Below are positions 1 to 7,404 of a DNA stretch of 9,159 bases, one piece after another. This DNA is from Rhodospirillaceae bacterium (GTDB taxonomy: Bacteria > Pseudomonadota > Alphaproteobacteria > SP197), in the NCBI GenBank assembly GCA_018700655.1, contig JABIUG010000122.1:1-9159 (forward strand), read 5' to 3'. The position numbers and the translations under genes are program-made. How positions within the stretch are numbered: position 1 is the first letter of the stretch; every line of letters begins with the position of its first letter. Below the pieces are notes generated by a model that saw nothing but the letters and a program-made list of their open reading frames with translations, ran no database searches and was not told the origin of the DNA.

Positions 1-162
1 CTTCTCGTAGAGAATGTCCTTCTGCTCCTGTGTGGCATAGGGGCCGAGCGTCTTGCTCGCCACATTGCCGGGCGTGAATTCCATAAGCGCGAAGAGCAGA
101 GCGGACGCCACAACCATGGTGGCAGCCATCATGAACAACCGCTTGAGGATGAAGACAGCCAT
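1..162 (-). CDS. DppB/OppB-type ABC transporter permease, N-terminal part (cut by the window edge)
   Basis: Reading leftward from the ATG at 162-160 gives 54 codons that stay open to the window edge. The product begins MAVFILKRLFMM, followed by a hydrophobic segment at about residues 9-27, then MEFTPGN (27-33) and LGPYAT (39-44). This is the layout of the first membrane helix and start of the periplasmic loop of DppB/OppB-family permeases of peptide/nickel ABC transporters (usual pattern: ILRRL, hydrophobic run, L-x-x-x-PGD, then LGP-x-AT-x-E). A purine-rich AGGGAGAG lies upstream of the ATG and supports this start. The partner permease, ATPases and binding protein would lie left of the window. 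The substrate cannot be told from 54 residues; a dipeptide, nickel or small betaine-like compound is possible. Confidence 0.8.
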   Translation of the reverse strand, partial: MAVFILKRLFMMAATMVVASALLFALMEFTPGNVASKTLGPYATQEQKDILYEK

Positions 163-205
163 GCCCCCGTCTCTCCCTGAGCCTGTTTCGTCATATCGCC
201 GCGTG

Positions 206-219
206 ACCGTTGCAACGGT
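206..219. promoter_or_regulatory. Perfect 14-bp palindrome in a divergent intergenic region (candidate operator)
   Basis: ACCGTTGCAACGGT is its own reverse complement. It lies in the 239-bp gap (163-401) between the divergent permease and M15-like genes, where an operator would be expected. No well-spaced sigma70 promoter is convincing around it. The rest of the gap shows nothing I can name. Regulation by this site is inference only. Confidence 0.3.
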
Positions 220-401
220 TCTCATCGGCAGTCGATGTTATTTCACCTTGGCCATTGTGGTGGAACGAGTCCATAGCCACACCGCCACGAAATGTTCCGA
301 TCTCGCCAATCCGGGCCACATCAACGTGACAAGCCATGGACTATCCTCGGGCGCGACGGTTTCTGCTATGACATCAGCATCGAATGAACCGAGGTGTCGC
401 C

Positions 402-1064
402 ATGGCCGGAATTCATTCTGTTGCCGATCTCACCGAACTGGGCCGCACGCGCCTGTCCGAACACTTTTTCATGCGTGAGATGCTCTACAGCGAGGTCGGC
501 AATTTCCACGGCATGTCCAACATTCCAGACGACCCAGAGCTTGCCGTCCATGTCGGCACACAGATCGCAGAGAACCTGCTGGAACCACTCAAGCGGGCTT
601 TCGGCCATGTTGCGGTGCGCAGCGCCTATCGTTCCCCCGGGCTCAACCAGTTCTGTCACGACCGCCACAACGAACTCACCGCCAGGGGCATCACCGACGG
701 CGCCTATTACTGCTCCGACAACACCTACAGCGCCTCCCGCCATATCTGGGATCAGCGTGACGCCAACGGCCATTGCGGCGGCACCGTCTCCCCCGTCATT
801 CCCTGGTATCTCGAACGCTATGAGCAGACCGGCGATGCCAGTCCGCTGGCCTGGTGGATCAGGGACAACCTCCCGGATTATGCCGAGATCATTTTCATTC
901 CCTGGATGTGTGCCTTCAACATCCGCTGGTACGAGGGCGAGCCAACCAAGTCGATCTACATCGATCATGGCGCACTGGAGGCTGAAACTCCGTTGACAGA
1001 GCCGGGCATGGCGAACTTCGAAGGCGATCACAGCGATCAGTATCAGGGGTTTCCGGCAGCATGA
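402..1064 (+). CDS. M15 peptidase-like (D-Ala-D-Ala carboxypeptidase fold) protein, probably atypical
   Basis: The product is 220 residues with no signal peptide. I chose the ATG at 402 because GAGGTG (391-396) lies 5 nt before it; the in-frame ATG at 384 has no such site. The N-terminal half matches zinc peptidases of the M15 type: SEHFFMREMLYSE (residues 19-31), an EPLKRAFG helix (61-68), and the signature RSAYRSPGLN (73-82). The next expected motif, S-x-x-H-x(6)-D, may be S109/S112...H114...D120. The C-terminal W-x-H motif that supplies the last zinc ligand is not clear: the corresponding stretch reads FNIRWYEGEP (172-181). A 30-40 residue insertion rich in Cys, Trp and Tyr separates the blocks. 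The protein may therefore be non-catalytic or bind another ligand. The stop codon overlaps the next start (ATGA at 1061), indicating translational coupling. The fold is fairly likely; the function is unknown. Confidence 0.6.
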   Translation: MAGIHSVADLTELGRTRLSEHFFMREMLYSEVGNFHGMSNIPDDPELAVHVGTQIAENLLEPLKRAFGHVAVRSAYRSPGLNQFCHDRHNELTARGITDGAYYCSDNTYSASRHIWDQRDANGHCGGTVSPVIPWYLERYEQTGDASPLAWWIRDNLPDYAEIIFIPWMCAFNIRWYEGEPTKSIYIDHGALEAETPLTEPGMANFEGDHSDQYQGFPAA

Positions 1065-2062
1065 ACTCCGCCTGTCACACACGCATCCAGACTGTCCTTT
1101 CGGGAGAGACTCCGGACCGCCCGGCCTTTGCGCTATGGCATCACTTTCCCGAAGCCGACCGTTCACCCGAAGAACTGGCAGCGGCTACGGTCGCGTTCGC
1201 CCACGCATGGCGCCCGGATCTGATCAAACACACACCCAACGGCATGTATGCGGTTGAGGACTGGGCCAGACTGTTCGCCGATCAACCATCGCTCGATGTT
1301 GATCCCGACGTCGTCCCCTATGCCTTGAATCTTCCGATCGATTGGCGACGCATCGCAAAGCTGGCGACGACGGAAGGCGCGCTTGCCCGGGAACTGGGCT
1401 GTCTGCGCCGGGTCTGTGAAGAGATCGGCGAAGAGTTTCCGGTTTACATGACCGTCTTCGGCCCCCTCACCCTGGCCGGCAAACTCGCAGGCCCTGGTGT
1501 GGCCGATGCCATGCACGAGAACCCCGATGAACTGCACGAGGCTCTCAAGACCATCACCGAAACCATGGTGGAGTTCACCATCGCTGTGCGCGAGGCAGGT
1601 GCCGATGGGCTCTATTTTGCCACGCAATACGCCAGCGAGTTGTTACTGACCGGGCAGGAGCACGAAGTGTTCGGCGCCCCCTATGATCGTGCGGTCCTGG
1701 AAGCATGGGACGAGCCCGCATCGGTCATTCTGCATTTGTGCGGCGGCGACATCTTCTTTGACCTCTGCAACACCTATCCGGTCGGCGCGGTGTCCTGGGA
1801 CCATGGCATATCAAAACCGTCTTTCAGCGAAGCCTTCGATCAGACCGATTGTGTCGTGGTGGCGGGGATGGAGGAGCAGCAGTTTCCGCTGAGTGTCGAC
1901 ACCGTCTACCGCCAGGCCCGTGAGTCGCTTGGCTTCAGCCACGGACAGCGCCACATCCTGGCGCCGACCTGCGTCATTCCCTCCGGATCCAACGACCTTT
2001 CGCTCCAGGCCGTTCTCGATGCCGTCAAAAATCATCGTGCGCCGGGCGGCAATCCGGGATGA
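1061..2062 (+). CDS. URO-D-fold protein of the MtaA/MtbA zinc methyltransferase type
   Basis: This is a 333-residue protein with the layout of uroporphyrinogen-decarboxylase-fold proteins: TPDRPAFALWHHF (17-29), RPDLIKHTPNGMYAVEDW (51-68), VFGPLTLAGKLAG (132-144) and AGADGLYFATQYAS (179-192). It lacks the RQAGR motif of true heme-pathway HemE. It does have H225-x-C227 in LHLCGGD, and C304 in LAPTCVIPSGS. This H-x-C...C arrangement matches the zinc site of corrinoid-linked methyltransferases such as MtaA and MtbA, in which the thiol of the methyl acceptor binds zinc. Methyl transfer to or from a thiol is therefore inferred, with donor and acceptor unknown. No corrinoid-binding protein (DxHxxG) is visible nearby. 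The gene overlaps both neighbours by 4 bp (ATGA at 1061 and 2059). Confidence 0.75.
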   Translation: MNSACHTRIQTVLSGETPDRPAFALWHHFPEADRSPEELAAATVAFAHAWRPDLIKHTPNGMYAVEDWARLFADQPSLDVDPDVVPYALNLPIDWRRIAKLATTEGALARELGCLRRVCEEIGEEFPVYMTVFGPLTLAGKLAGPGVADAMHENPDELHEALKTITETMVEFTIAVREAGADGLYFATQYASELLLTGQEHEVFGAPYDRAVLEAWDEPASVILHLCGGDIFFDLCNTYPVGAVSWDHGISKPSFSEAFDQTDCVVVAGMEEQQFPLSVDTVYRQARESLGFSHGQRHILAPTCVIPSGSNDLSLQAVLDAVKNHRAPGGNPG

Positions 2063-2553
2063 CCGACGGCACAAAGAGCATCCGCGTCCGTCGTGCCCGC
2101 AAGGCCGATGCCCGGGAGGTTGCCGTACTGGCCAACGAGCTCGGCCGCTGGATCATGAAGCAAGACGGAACGACCACGGCAGATGACATCCGGCGTCATG
2201 CCTTCGGGCCACAGCGCTGGTGCGATATCATCGTTGCAACAGATGGCAAACACATCACAGGCTATGCTCTCTACCGCACATTCTTCGAGGGCTTCACCGG
2301 CAATCGCCGGTTTTTCCTGAGCGACCTCGGCGTTGCATCCGAAAGCCGTCGCGACGGCACCGGCCACAAGCTGATGGCCGCGATTGCGCGCCGTGCGGTC
2401 GAACTAGAATGCGATATCGTTACCTGGGAATGTTCTCACGACAATTTCGTCGCACTGGGATTCTACGAAAAGCTGAATGCCGTGCGGCTCGACAATGTCG
2501 TGCATCTCCACCTCGCAGGCGAAGAGCTGGACGCGCTCGCAACTGAGGCTTGA
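2059..2553 (+). CDS. GNAT-family N-acetyltransferase
   Basis: This 164-residue protein has the GNAT layout. The N-terminal strand-helix is IRVRRARKADAREVAVL (8-24). Central strands ITGYALYRTFFEG (66-78) and RFFLSDLGV (84-92) lead into the acetyl-CoA pyrophosphate loop RRDGTG (97-102). A C-terminal block, DIVTWECSHDNFVALGFYEKL (119-139), carries the N-x-x-A-x-x-F-Y-E-K-L motif typical of motif B. The FFEGF stretch resembles the diamine (SSAT-like) acetyltransferase subgroup, so a polyamine or small amine is a plausible acceptor, but this is inference. The start overlaps the stop of the URO-D gene by 4 bp and there is no strong ribosome site, so translation is probably coupled. It is the last gene of its operon and is followed by a convergent gap. 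Confidence 0.85.
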   Translation: MTDGTKSIRVRRARKADAREVAVLANELGRWIMKQDGTTTADDIRRHAFGPQRWCDIIVATDGKHITGYALYRTFFEGFTGNRRFFLSDLGVASESRRDGTGHKLMAAIARRAVELECDIVTWECSHDNFVALGFYEKLNAVRLDNVVHLHLAGEELDALATEA

Positions 2554-2595
2554 CGGATCGCCGTGAGACCCGGGCGTCCTCACCACCCCGCCCCC

Positions 2596-2630
2596 GTCAT
2601 CCCACGGCTTGACCGGAGGATCCATTCCGA
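2596..2630 (+). repeat. REP-like hairpin, forward copy
   Basis: GTC is followed by a 9-5-9 imperfect hairpin: arms 2599-2607 and 2613-2621 with two mismatches, pentaloop CTTGA (2608-2612), then CCATTCCG. The form GTCAT...CTTGA...ATCC resembles a repeat common between genes of alphaproteobacteria. With the copy at 2710-2743 it forms an inverted pair in the convergent gap between the GNAT and RidA genes. Confidence 0.6.
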
Positions 2631-2709
2631 AAATCCAGCCACAAGCTGAGTTGGCCAACCCTGGCGACCGAATGGCGATCCTGCACTGTCACCGATGCCC
2701 GCCGGACCA

Positions 2710-2743
2710 CGGGATGGATGGCCCCATCAAGTGGGGCCATGAC
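2710..2743 (-). repeat. REP-like hairpin, inverted copy; possible bidirectional terminator
   Basis: A perfect 9-bp stem (2718-2726 with 2732-2740) closes the loop TCAAG (2727-2731), which reads CTTGA on the minus strand. Minus-strand GTC precedes the stem and CCATCCCG follows it, matching the forward copy at 2596-2630 in layout, loop and flanks. Neither hairpin has a T tract, so intrinsic termination is uncertain. The rest of the 2554-2817 gap has no gene I can support. Confidence 0.65.
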
Positions 2744-2817
2744 GGCATTGGTGAAATGGGTCCGACGTCCGACCGACCCGCAAAAAACAGAGAAGTATTC
2801 CCAACGGGAGATCACAC

Positions 2818-3177
2818 CTAGCGCGTCACCGCGGCAACGACCGCCACCTGGAGCATCCAGCGTTCATCGGGCATGCCCACGATCCGGATCGTTTGGGCAA
2901 TGTGATGGCGCAGATGACGTTTTTGTTCGGATGCGGCAGCGTCGAGATGGGCACGGTCGGCAAGATCGGTCTCGACCGCGACGATGTGACGCGGCTCGAT
3001 GTTCTTTTGTCCGAGCGCGGCAATGATCTTGGCCCAGACGGTCTGGCATTGCGTGTCGAAGTCCGCGCCGAGGGTACCCTTGTCGTCCTCTGGCGACTGG
3101 GCCCCGACAAAGATCAGCGTGCGGTGATGGGGCACTTCTGCTGCTCCCCTGAGGTATTCGCCAACCGCTTTGACCAT
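2818..3177 (-). CDS. RidA/YjgF-family enamine/imine deaminase-like protein
   Basis: This 119-residue cytosolic protein has the usual length of RidA proteins. I chose the ATG at 3177 because GGGAGG lies about 6 nt upstream on the minus strand. Family blocks are LIFVGAQSPEDDKGTLGADF (21-40), TQCQTVWAKIIAAL (42-55) and HIVAVETDLAD (64-74). Near the C-terminus, R106 in DERWMLQVAVVAA aligns with the carboxylate-binding Arg of RidA (Arg105 in E. coli). The Glu that often follows in the R-x-x-x-E pattern is Gln110 here. RidA proteins hydrolyse reactive enamines and imines to ketones or aldehydes plus ammonia or amine. The gene lies 114 bp after the second of two amine-dehydrogenase-like flavoproteins on the same strand, so removing imines made by those enzymes is a sensible inferred job. 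It is convergent with the GNAT gene. Confidence 0.85.
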   Translation of the reverse strand: MVKAVGEYLRGAAEVPHHRTLIFVGAQSPEDDKGTLGADFDTQCQTVWAKIIAALGQKNIEPRHIVAVETDLADRAHLDAAASEQKRHLRHHIAQTIRIVGMPDERWMLQVAVVAAVTR

Positions 3178-3291
3178 GACAATCCTCCCGGCTTGATCAC
3201 CCTGAGCTTGATCGACACGCGGGCCTGGACGCAAGAACTTTCAAGCCATTGATATTGCGCATGAATTGCGGCTCACTGAGGCCCGACACGG

Positions 3292-5277
3292 CTATATCTC
3301 CAGCGCCAGCTTGCGCCCCTCATAGATCGCAGCCGAGGCCCGCCGTGCACCCAGGCTGTCGCCGATCATGTGGACTGACAGGTTCTCGTCACCCATGAGT
3401 GAATCGTGCAGGGAACGCACCGGCCGGTTCGTGGTCGCCAGCACCAGCGTGTCGAATTCGCGCGTGACAAGGCCACCATCCAGGGTCGACTTCAGTGCCG
3501 CTACATTGCCTTCCCACGACAACATCACGGTATCGACCAGCGGCTTGATCTTGAGTTCGGCCATGCGTCGGACGAGAGGCGCCGTTGCGGCCGAGTTCAC
3601 CAGTTCAGGCGCGATCATGGGATGGCGCGTGGCGATGGTGACGTCATGATCGCGTTCGGCCAGGTAAAGTGCGGTGCCTGCACCCTTCCAGTTGCCGAGA
3701 TCATCGAGCACCAGCACACGTTTGCCACAGTTGGTGTCGCCCGCCAGAACATCATCGATTGCCACGACGTTGTCGGCTTCGACACCCGGCAAGCGTTCCT
3801 GGAATGGCAGAGCACGCTGATAGCCATCGCGCGCGGGCTCGGAACCGGTCGCCACGATCACCTCTTCCCAGTCACCTGAACTGACCTCGTCTGCCGTCAT
3901 CGCAGTGTTCAGGCGGACCTCGACCTGTTGTTTGGTGAGCTGGGTGTCGAACCATGCGATCAGCTCGTCGAGCGCTTCGCGCCGGGGCTGCCTTGCGGCC
4001 AGGGCAAACTGCCCGCCCAGATGATCGGAGGACTCGACCAGGGTCACCCGATGGCCTCGCTCGGCAGCAACCCGTGCCGCCTCCATGCCGCCAGGTCCAC
4101 CGCCGACGACGAGAACGCGTTTGGGTTCACCAGAAGGTTCGAACCGGTCACCGCCCCACTCCCATTCACGCCCGGCCGACGGGTTCACCAGGCACGAGAC
4201 CCAATAGTCACGCGCGCGACGGCCCCAGCAAAGCTGATTACACGAGATGCATGGACGAACGTCCTCGGCCCGGCCTTCCCGTGCCTTGTTCGCCAGATGC
4301 GGATCGGCGATCTGGCCCCGCACGATCGAGACCATGTCGGCCATGCCGTCGGCGATCACCTTGTCGGCGTTCTCAGGCGTTCGCACGTGACTTTCGGCCT
4401 GAACAACCGCGTTGCGTACCACCGAGCGGATTTCCGCCGCCAGTGGCGGACCCTTCATCTGGTCGTACATGAAGGCCGGGATGATCTGCGAGAAGTCATA
4501 GAAGCTTCCGGTGCCGACGGAGACGTAGTCCATCAGATGCCGCACATCGTGCCACGCGACGATGCGCTTGACCTCTTCAAGCGGCAGCCCTTTTTCGCTC
4601 AGGTCGTCACCAGAGACAGAAAGACCGATGATGAAGTCCTCGCCGCAGGCTTGGCGGATCGCCGTCAGCAGCGTGCGTGTGAAACGGCAGCGGTTTTCCA
4701 GGCTGCCGCCCCACCTGTCGTCGCGCCGGTTGGTGAGCGGGGACCAGAACTGATCGGGCAGCGTGTTGTAGGCGGCCAGAACGTCGATGCCATCAAGCCC
4801 CGCCTTCTTGGCGCGCAGTGCCGCCGCGACATAGTGGGCCAGCACTGTCTCGATCTCGGCCTCGTTCATGGCGTGGCTGCCGGATCCGTCCTTCAGCGAC
4901 GGCAGGCCCGAGACCGACCAGTTTGGCAGCCAGCTGTTGTCGCCGTCGGCATACTGGCCGGAATGGTTGAGCTGCTGCACGACGACCGCGCCGTGTTCGT
5001 GGACCGCGTCGGCAATCGCAGCCAGCCCTGGAACGATCTCGTCGCTCGCCTTGAAGCGCCCACGGGTCAGCGCGCCATGGGCCTCGACCGACTGACCCTC
5101 CATCACGATCAGGCCGACCCCGCCACGGGCACGCTCGGCGTAGTAACCAAGATGCCTGGGACCGGGAAGGCCCTCATGGCTCATGTTCGCCAGATGCGGG
5201 CCGAAGGTCAGACGGTTGCGCAAGGTCTTGTGGCGCAGCTTCAGTGGCTGGAAGAGATAGGGAAGGTGTTCGCTCAT
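3292..5277 (-). CDS. OYE/TMADH-type FMN, 4Fe-4S and dinucleotide-binding oxidoreductase, paralogue A
   Basis: This 661-residue protein has the three-part build of trimethylamine dehydrogenase, dimethylglycine demethylase DgcA and 2,4-dienoyl-CoA reductase FadH. The N-terminal flavin barrel runs from about residue 5 to 335: LRNRLTFGPH (19-28), GGVGLIVMEG (52-61), VVVQQLNHSGQ (98-108), TNRRDDRWGGSLENR (182-196), then MADMVSIVRGQIADP (312-326). The cluster site follows as C343-x2-C346-x3-C350-x11-C362, the FadH spacing. A Rossmann-type domain starts at VLVVGGGPGGMEAA (388-401). TMADH's flavin-linking Cys30 is absent. The usual H-x-x-x-Y-L active-site stretch reads LAAYNTLPDQF (167-177), so the substrate pocket is unusual. 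The N-terminal ATG at 5277 has only a G-rich leader. It follows paralogue B with a 127-bp gap holding a palindromic repeat. Oxidative removal of a methyl or alkyl group from an amine is inferred; the substrate is unknown. Confidence 0.88.
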   Translation of the reverse strand: MSEHLPYLFQPLKLRHKTLRNRLTFGPHLANMSHEGLPGPRHLGYYAERARGGVGLIVMEGQSVEAHGALTRGRFKASDEIVPGLAAIADAVHEHGAVVVQQLNHSGQYADGDNSWLPNWSVSGLPSLKDGSGSHAMNEAEIETVLAHYVAAALRAKKAGLDGIDVLAAYNTLPDQFWSPLTNRRDDRWGGSLENRCRFTRTLLTAIRQACGEDFIIGLSVSGDDLSEKGLPLEEVKRIVAWHDVRHLMDYVSVGTGSFYDFSQIIPAFMYDQMKGPPLAAEIRSVVRNAVVQAESHVRTPENADKVIADGMADMVSIVRGQIADPHLANKAREGRAEDVRPCISCNQLCWGRRARDYWVSCLVNPSAGREWEWGGDRFEPSGEPKRVLVVGGGPGGMEAARVAAERGHRVTLVESSDHLGGQFALAARQPRREALDELIAWFDTQLTKQQVEVRLNTAMTADEVSSGDWEEVIVATGSEPARDGYQRALPFQERLPGVEADNVVAIDDVLAGDTNCGKRVLVLDDLGNWKGAGTALYLAERDHDVTIATRHPMIAPELVNSAATAPLVRRMAELKIKPLVDTVMLSWEGNVAALKSTLDGGLVTREFDTLVLATTNRPVRSLHDSLMGDENLSVHMIGDSLGARRASAAIYEGRKLALEI

Positions 5278-5288
5278 GATGGAGCCGC

Positions 5289-5378
5289 CCCCTCACCCCG
5301 GCCCTCTCCCCGGTGGGGCGAGGGAGACGTTTGCTCGAAAGAAATCCCCCTCTCCCGGGACCGGGCCGGGGTGAGGGG
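5289..5378. repeat. Large palindromic intergenic repeat between the two flavoprotein genes
   Basis: A 16-bp arm, CCCCTCACCCCGGCCC (5289-5304), is matched perfectly by its reverse complement at 5363-5378, with a 58-bp spacer. An inner hairpin is nested inside: CTCTCCCC (5304-5311) with GGGGCGAG (5315-5322), one mismatch, loop GGT. CCCTCACCCCGGCCCTCTCCC-type repeats are dispersed between genes in many GC-rich proteobacteria. It occupies most of the 127-bp gap between paralogue B's stop and paralogue A's start, so in the shared transcript it would fold into a strong stem that could protect or attenuate the mRNA. Confidence 0.8.
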
Positions 5379-5404
5379 TGATACTGTTTCAAGTTGCGCC
5401 ATCA

Positions 5405-7390
5405 TCACAGCTCCATCGCGATGCGGCGGCCGTCGTAGATCGCGCCAGAGGCCTGGTGGAAGGCGATGCAGTCACCCACGGCATGGACCGAAAGGCCCGA
5501 ACCTTCGAGACCGCGAAGTAGGCCATCATTCGCGACCGGCGTCTCAGCGATCACGAGCGTGTCGAACGGCTGGGTCTGCTCCACGCCGGTCGGCAGGTGA
5601 CGCACGGTCGCGGCGTCACCGGACCAGTGCATCACGGCACTCGACGATCGCATGTCGACGCCGGCCTTCGCCAGCGCCTTCCTGATATCCTTGTCCGATT
5701 GTGTGCGGCCCATCGATGCGGCGATATAGGCATCCTTGGCAACAAGCACGACCGCGCGGCCTGCTTCTGCTAACGCGAGCGCGGTGCCATTGCCGGGCCA
5801 GGCACCGAGATCGTCGAGCACAAGAACCCTGTGACCGGGCGTCACCGCTCCCGACAGCACGTCACCGACCGAACAGACATTGCCCTGTTCGACGCCATCG
5901 AGCCGGTCGCGTTCCGGCAGGGCACGCTGATAGCCCGCATGGGGCGCCCTGCTCCCGGTCGCGACAATGACGGTATCAACCCCCATGTCGCGCACCATTT
6001 CGGCATCCATTTCGATCCCCAGATTCACCGCAACGCCCAGGCGCTCCAGTTCTCGTTCGAGCCAGGCCAGGTGATCGCCAATTTCGTTACGTCTGGGCTG
6101 CAACGCGGCAAGCCGCCATTGTCCGCCCAGCGTGTCGCCTGCTTCGACCAGGCGCACGCCGTGTCCACGTTCGGCAGCAACCCGTGCGGCTTCCATGCCG
6201 GCAGGGCCGCCACCAACCACCAGCACCCTGCGAGGATCATCCGAGACACCCGAAACATCGCCGCCCCACGCGAATTCGCGCCCGGTCGAGGGATTGACCA
6301 TGCACGAGATCCAGTAGTCGCGATGACGCCTGCCAATGCATTGCTGGTTGCACGAGATGCAGGGGCGAATTTCCCCGGCGCGGCCATCGCGGGCCTTGTT
6401 GGCCAGGTGCGGGTCGGCGATCTGGCCGCGCACGATCGAAACCATGTCGGCCATCCCTGCCGCGACGATCCGCTCACCATTCTCCGGCGTCTTGACCCGC
6501 GCCTCACACTGCACGCGCGCATGGCGGCAAACCGACTTCAGGCGGCCGACATATTCCTCGCCCTTCATCGCCTGTTCGAAGGCAGGTGGAATGATCTTGG
6601 TGAAACCCCAGTAGCTGCCGCGCCCGATCGTGACGTAGTCGAACAGCGTGCGCTCGTCATGCCAGGCCACAACCTCCTGCAACATTTCGATCGACTGCAC
6701 GATCTCTGCACCGGGATCGATCGACACGGCAACACCACACACGAAGTCCTCGCCGCAGGTCTTGCGAATGCGGCTGTAGACCTCCTGGGAGAAACGCATG
6801 CGGTTCTCGAAGCTGCCGCCCCAGCGGTCGTCACGCCGGTTGGTGAAGCGCGACCAGAACTGCTCCATCAGGGCCGAATAGGCCGCCATGATCTCAATCC
6901 CGTCGAACCCGGCCTCATGGGCGCGTCGCGCGGCTTCGACATGGGCCTCGATCACTTCCTCGATCTGGGCCTCGGTCATGGCATGGCTGCCATCGGAATT
7001 GAACATCGACGGCAGGCCGCTGGGCGACCAGTTCTCCGAGAAGCTGGAGTCCCAGTCACCATGGGCGCCAACATGATAGAGCTGCTGGATGATGGCGCAG
7101 CCTTCGTCATGGACCGCATCCGTGATCGTCCGGAAATGCGGGATGATGACATCGTCGTCGTGGAGGAAGTTGCCGCGCGTGAGCACTGCCGTGCGATGGA
7201 CCGGCACCGGCTCGACCACGATCATGCCCGCCCCGCCCCTGGCCCGCTCGCGGTAGTAACCAAGGTGACGTTCGCCCGGGATGCCTTCTTCGCTCATGTT
7301 CGCGGTGTGCGCCCCGAACACGATCCGGTTCTTCAACGTCAGATGACGCAGGCTCAGCGGCTCAAAAAGGTGAGGATAAGGCGAGGTCAT
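5405..7390 (-). CDS. OYE/TMADH-type FMN, 4Fe-4S and dinucleotide-binding oxidoreductase, paralogue B
   Basis: From the ATG at 7390 the product is 661 residues, the same length as paralogue A, and the two align from residue 5 with an offset of one; this favours 7390 over a longer frame that opens further upstream. Blocks are LKNRIVFGAH (19-28), GGAGMIVVEP (52-61), TNRRDDRWGGSFENR (183-197), cluster cysteines C344, C347, C351 and C363, and a dinucleotide-binding VLVVGGGPAGMEAA (389-402). Over the 66 residues beginning MADMVSIVRG the paralogues agree at 54 positions by hand count, while barrel active-site regions differ more. This suggests the same chemistry on different substrates. As in A, the usual His/Tyr active-site stretch is changed (IMAAYSALMEQF, 167-178). 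It is first gene of a minus-strand unit (B, A, RidA) and diverges from the cupin gene across a 74-bp gap. No strong ribosome site is seen. Confidence 0.88.
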   Translation of the reverse strand: MTSPYPHLFEPLSLRHLTLKNRIVFGAHTANMSEEGIPGERHLGYYRERARGGAGMIVVEPVPVHRTAVLTRGNFLHDDDVIIPHFRTITDAVHDEGCAIIQQLYHVGAHGDWDSSFSENWSPSGLPSMFNSDGSHAMTEAQIEEVIEAHVEAARRAHEAGFDGIEIMAAYSALMEQFWSRFTNRRDDRWGGSFENRMRFSQEVYSRIRKTCGEDFVCGVAVSIDPGAEIVQSIEMLQEVVAWHDERTLFDYVTIGRGSYWGFTKIIPPAFEQAMKGEEYVGRLKSVCRHARVQCEARVKTPENGERIVAAGMADMVSIVRGQIADPHLANKARDGRAGEIRPCISCNQQCIGRRHRDYWISCMVNPSTGREFAWGGDVSGVSDDPRRVLVVGGGPAGMEAARVAAERGHGVRLVEAGDTLGGQWRLAALQPRRNEIGDHLAWLERELERLGVAVNLGIEMDAEMVRDMGVDTVIVATGSRAPHAGYQRALPERDRLDGVEQGNVCSVGDVLSGAVTPGHRVLVLDDLGAWPGNGTALALAEAGRAVVLVAKDAYIAASMGRTQSDKDIRKALAKAGVDMRSSSAVMHWSGDAATVRHLPTGVEQTQPFDTLVIAETPVANDGLLRGLEGSGLSVHAVGDCIAFHQASGAIYDGRRIAMEL

Positions 7391-7404
7391 GGAGACAAGG
7401 CCGA

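Noticed and set aside
53..478. Plus-strand open frame across the permease start and intergenic gap
   Set aside because: It overlaps the permease N-terminus on the other strand, shows no family features and ends inside the M15-like gene.
366..1166. Minus-strand open frame of 266 codons opposite the M15-like gene
   Set aside because: It shows low-complexity Gly/Val/Ala runs and no domain. The plus-strand frame has the M15 signature, a ribosome site and ATGA coupling.
1061..2062. Heme-pathway uroporphyrinogen decarboxylase (hemE)
   Set aside because: The RQAGR substrate-binding motif is absent, while the H-x-C...C zinc motif of MtaA/MtbA-type methyltransferases is present.
2893..3252. Plus-strand open frame opposite RidA
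   Set aside because: The minus strand encodes a full-length RidA-family protein with a good ribosome site; the plus frame has no domain.
3928..5685. Long plus-strand open frame (585 codons) opposite flavoprotein A
   Set aside because: It has no recognisable domain, has antisense-like composition (rich in Arg, His, Pro, Ala), runs through the palindromic repeat, and lies opposite a complete, well-recognised gene. It is a GC-rich shadow frame.
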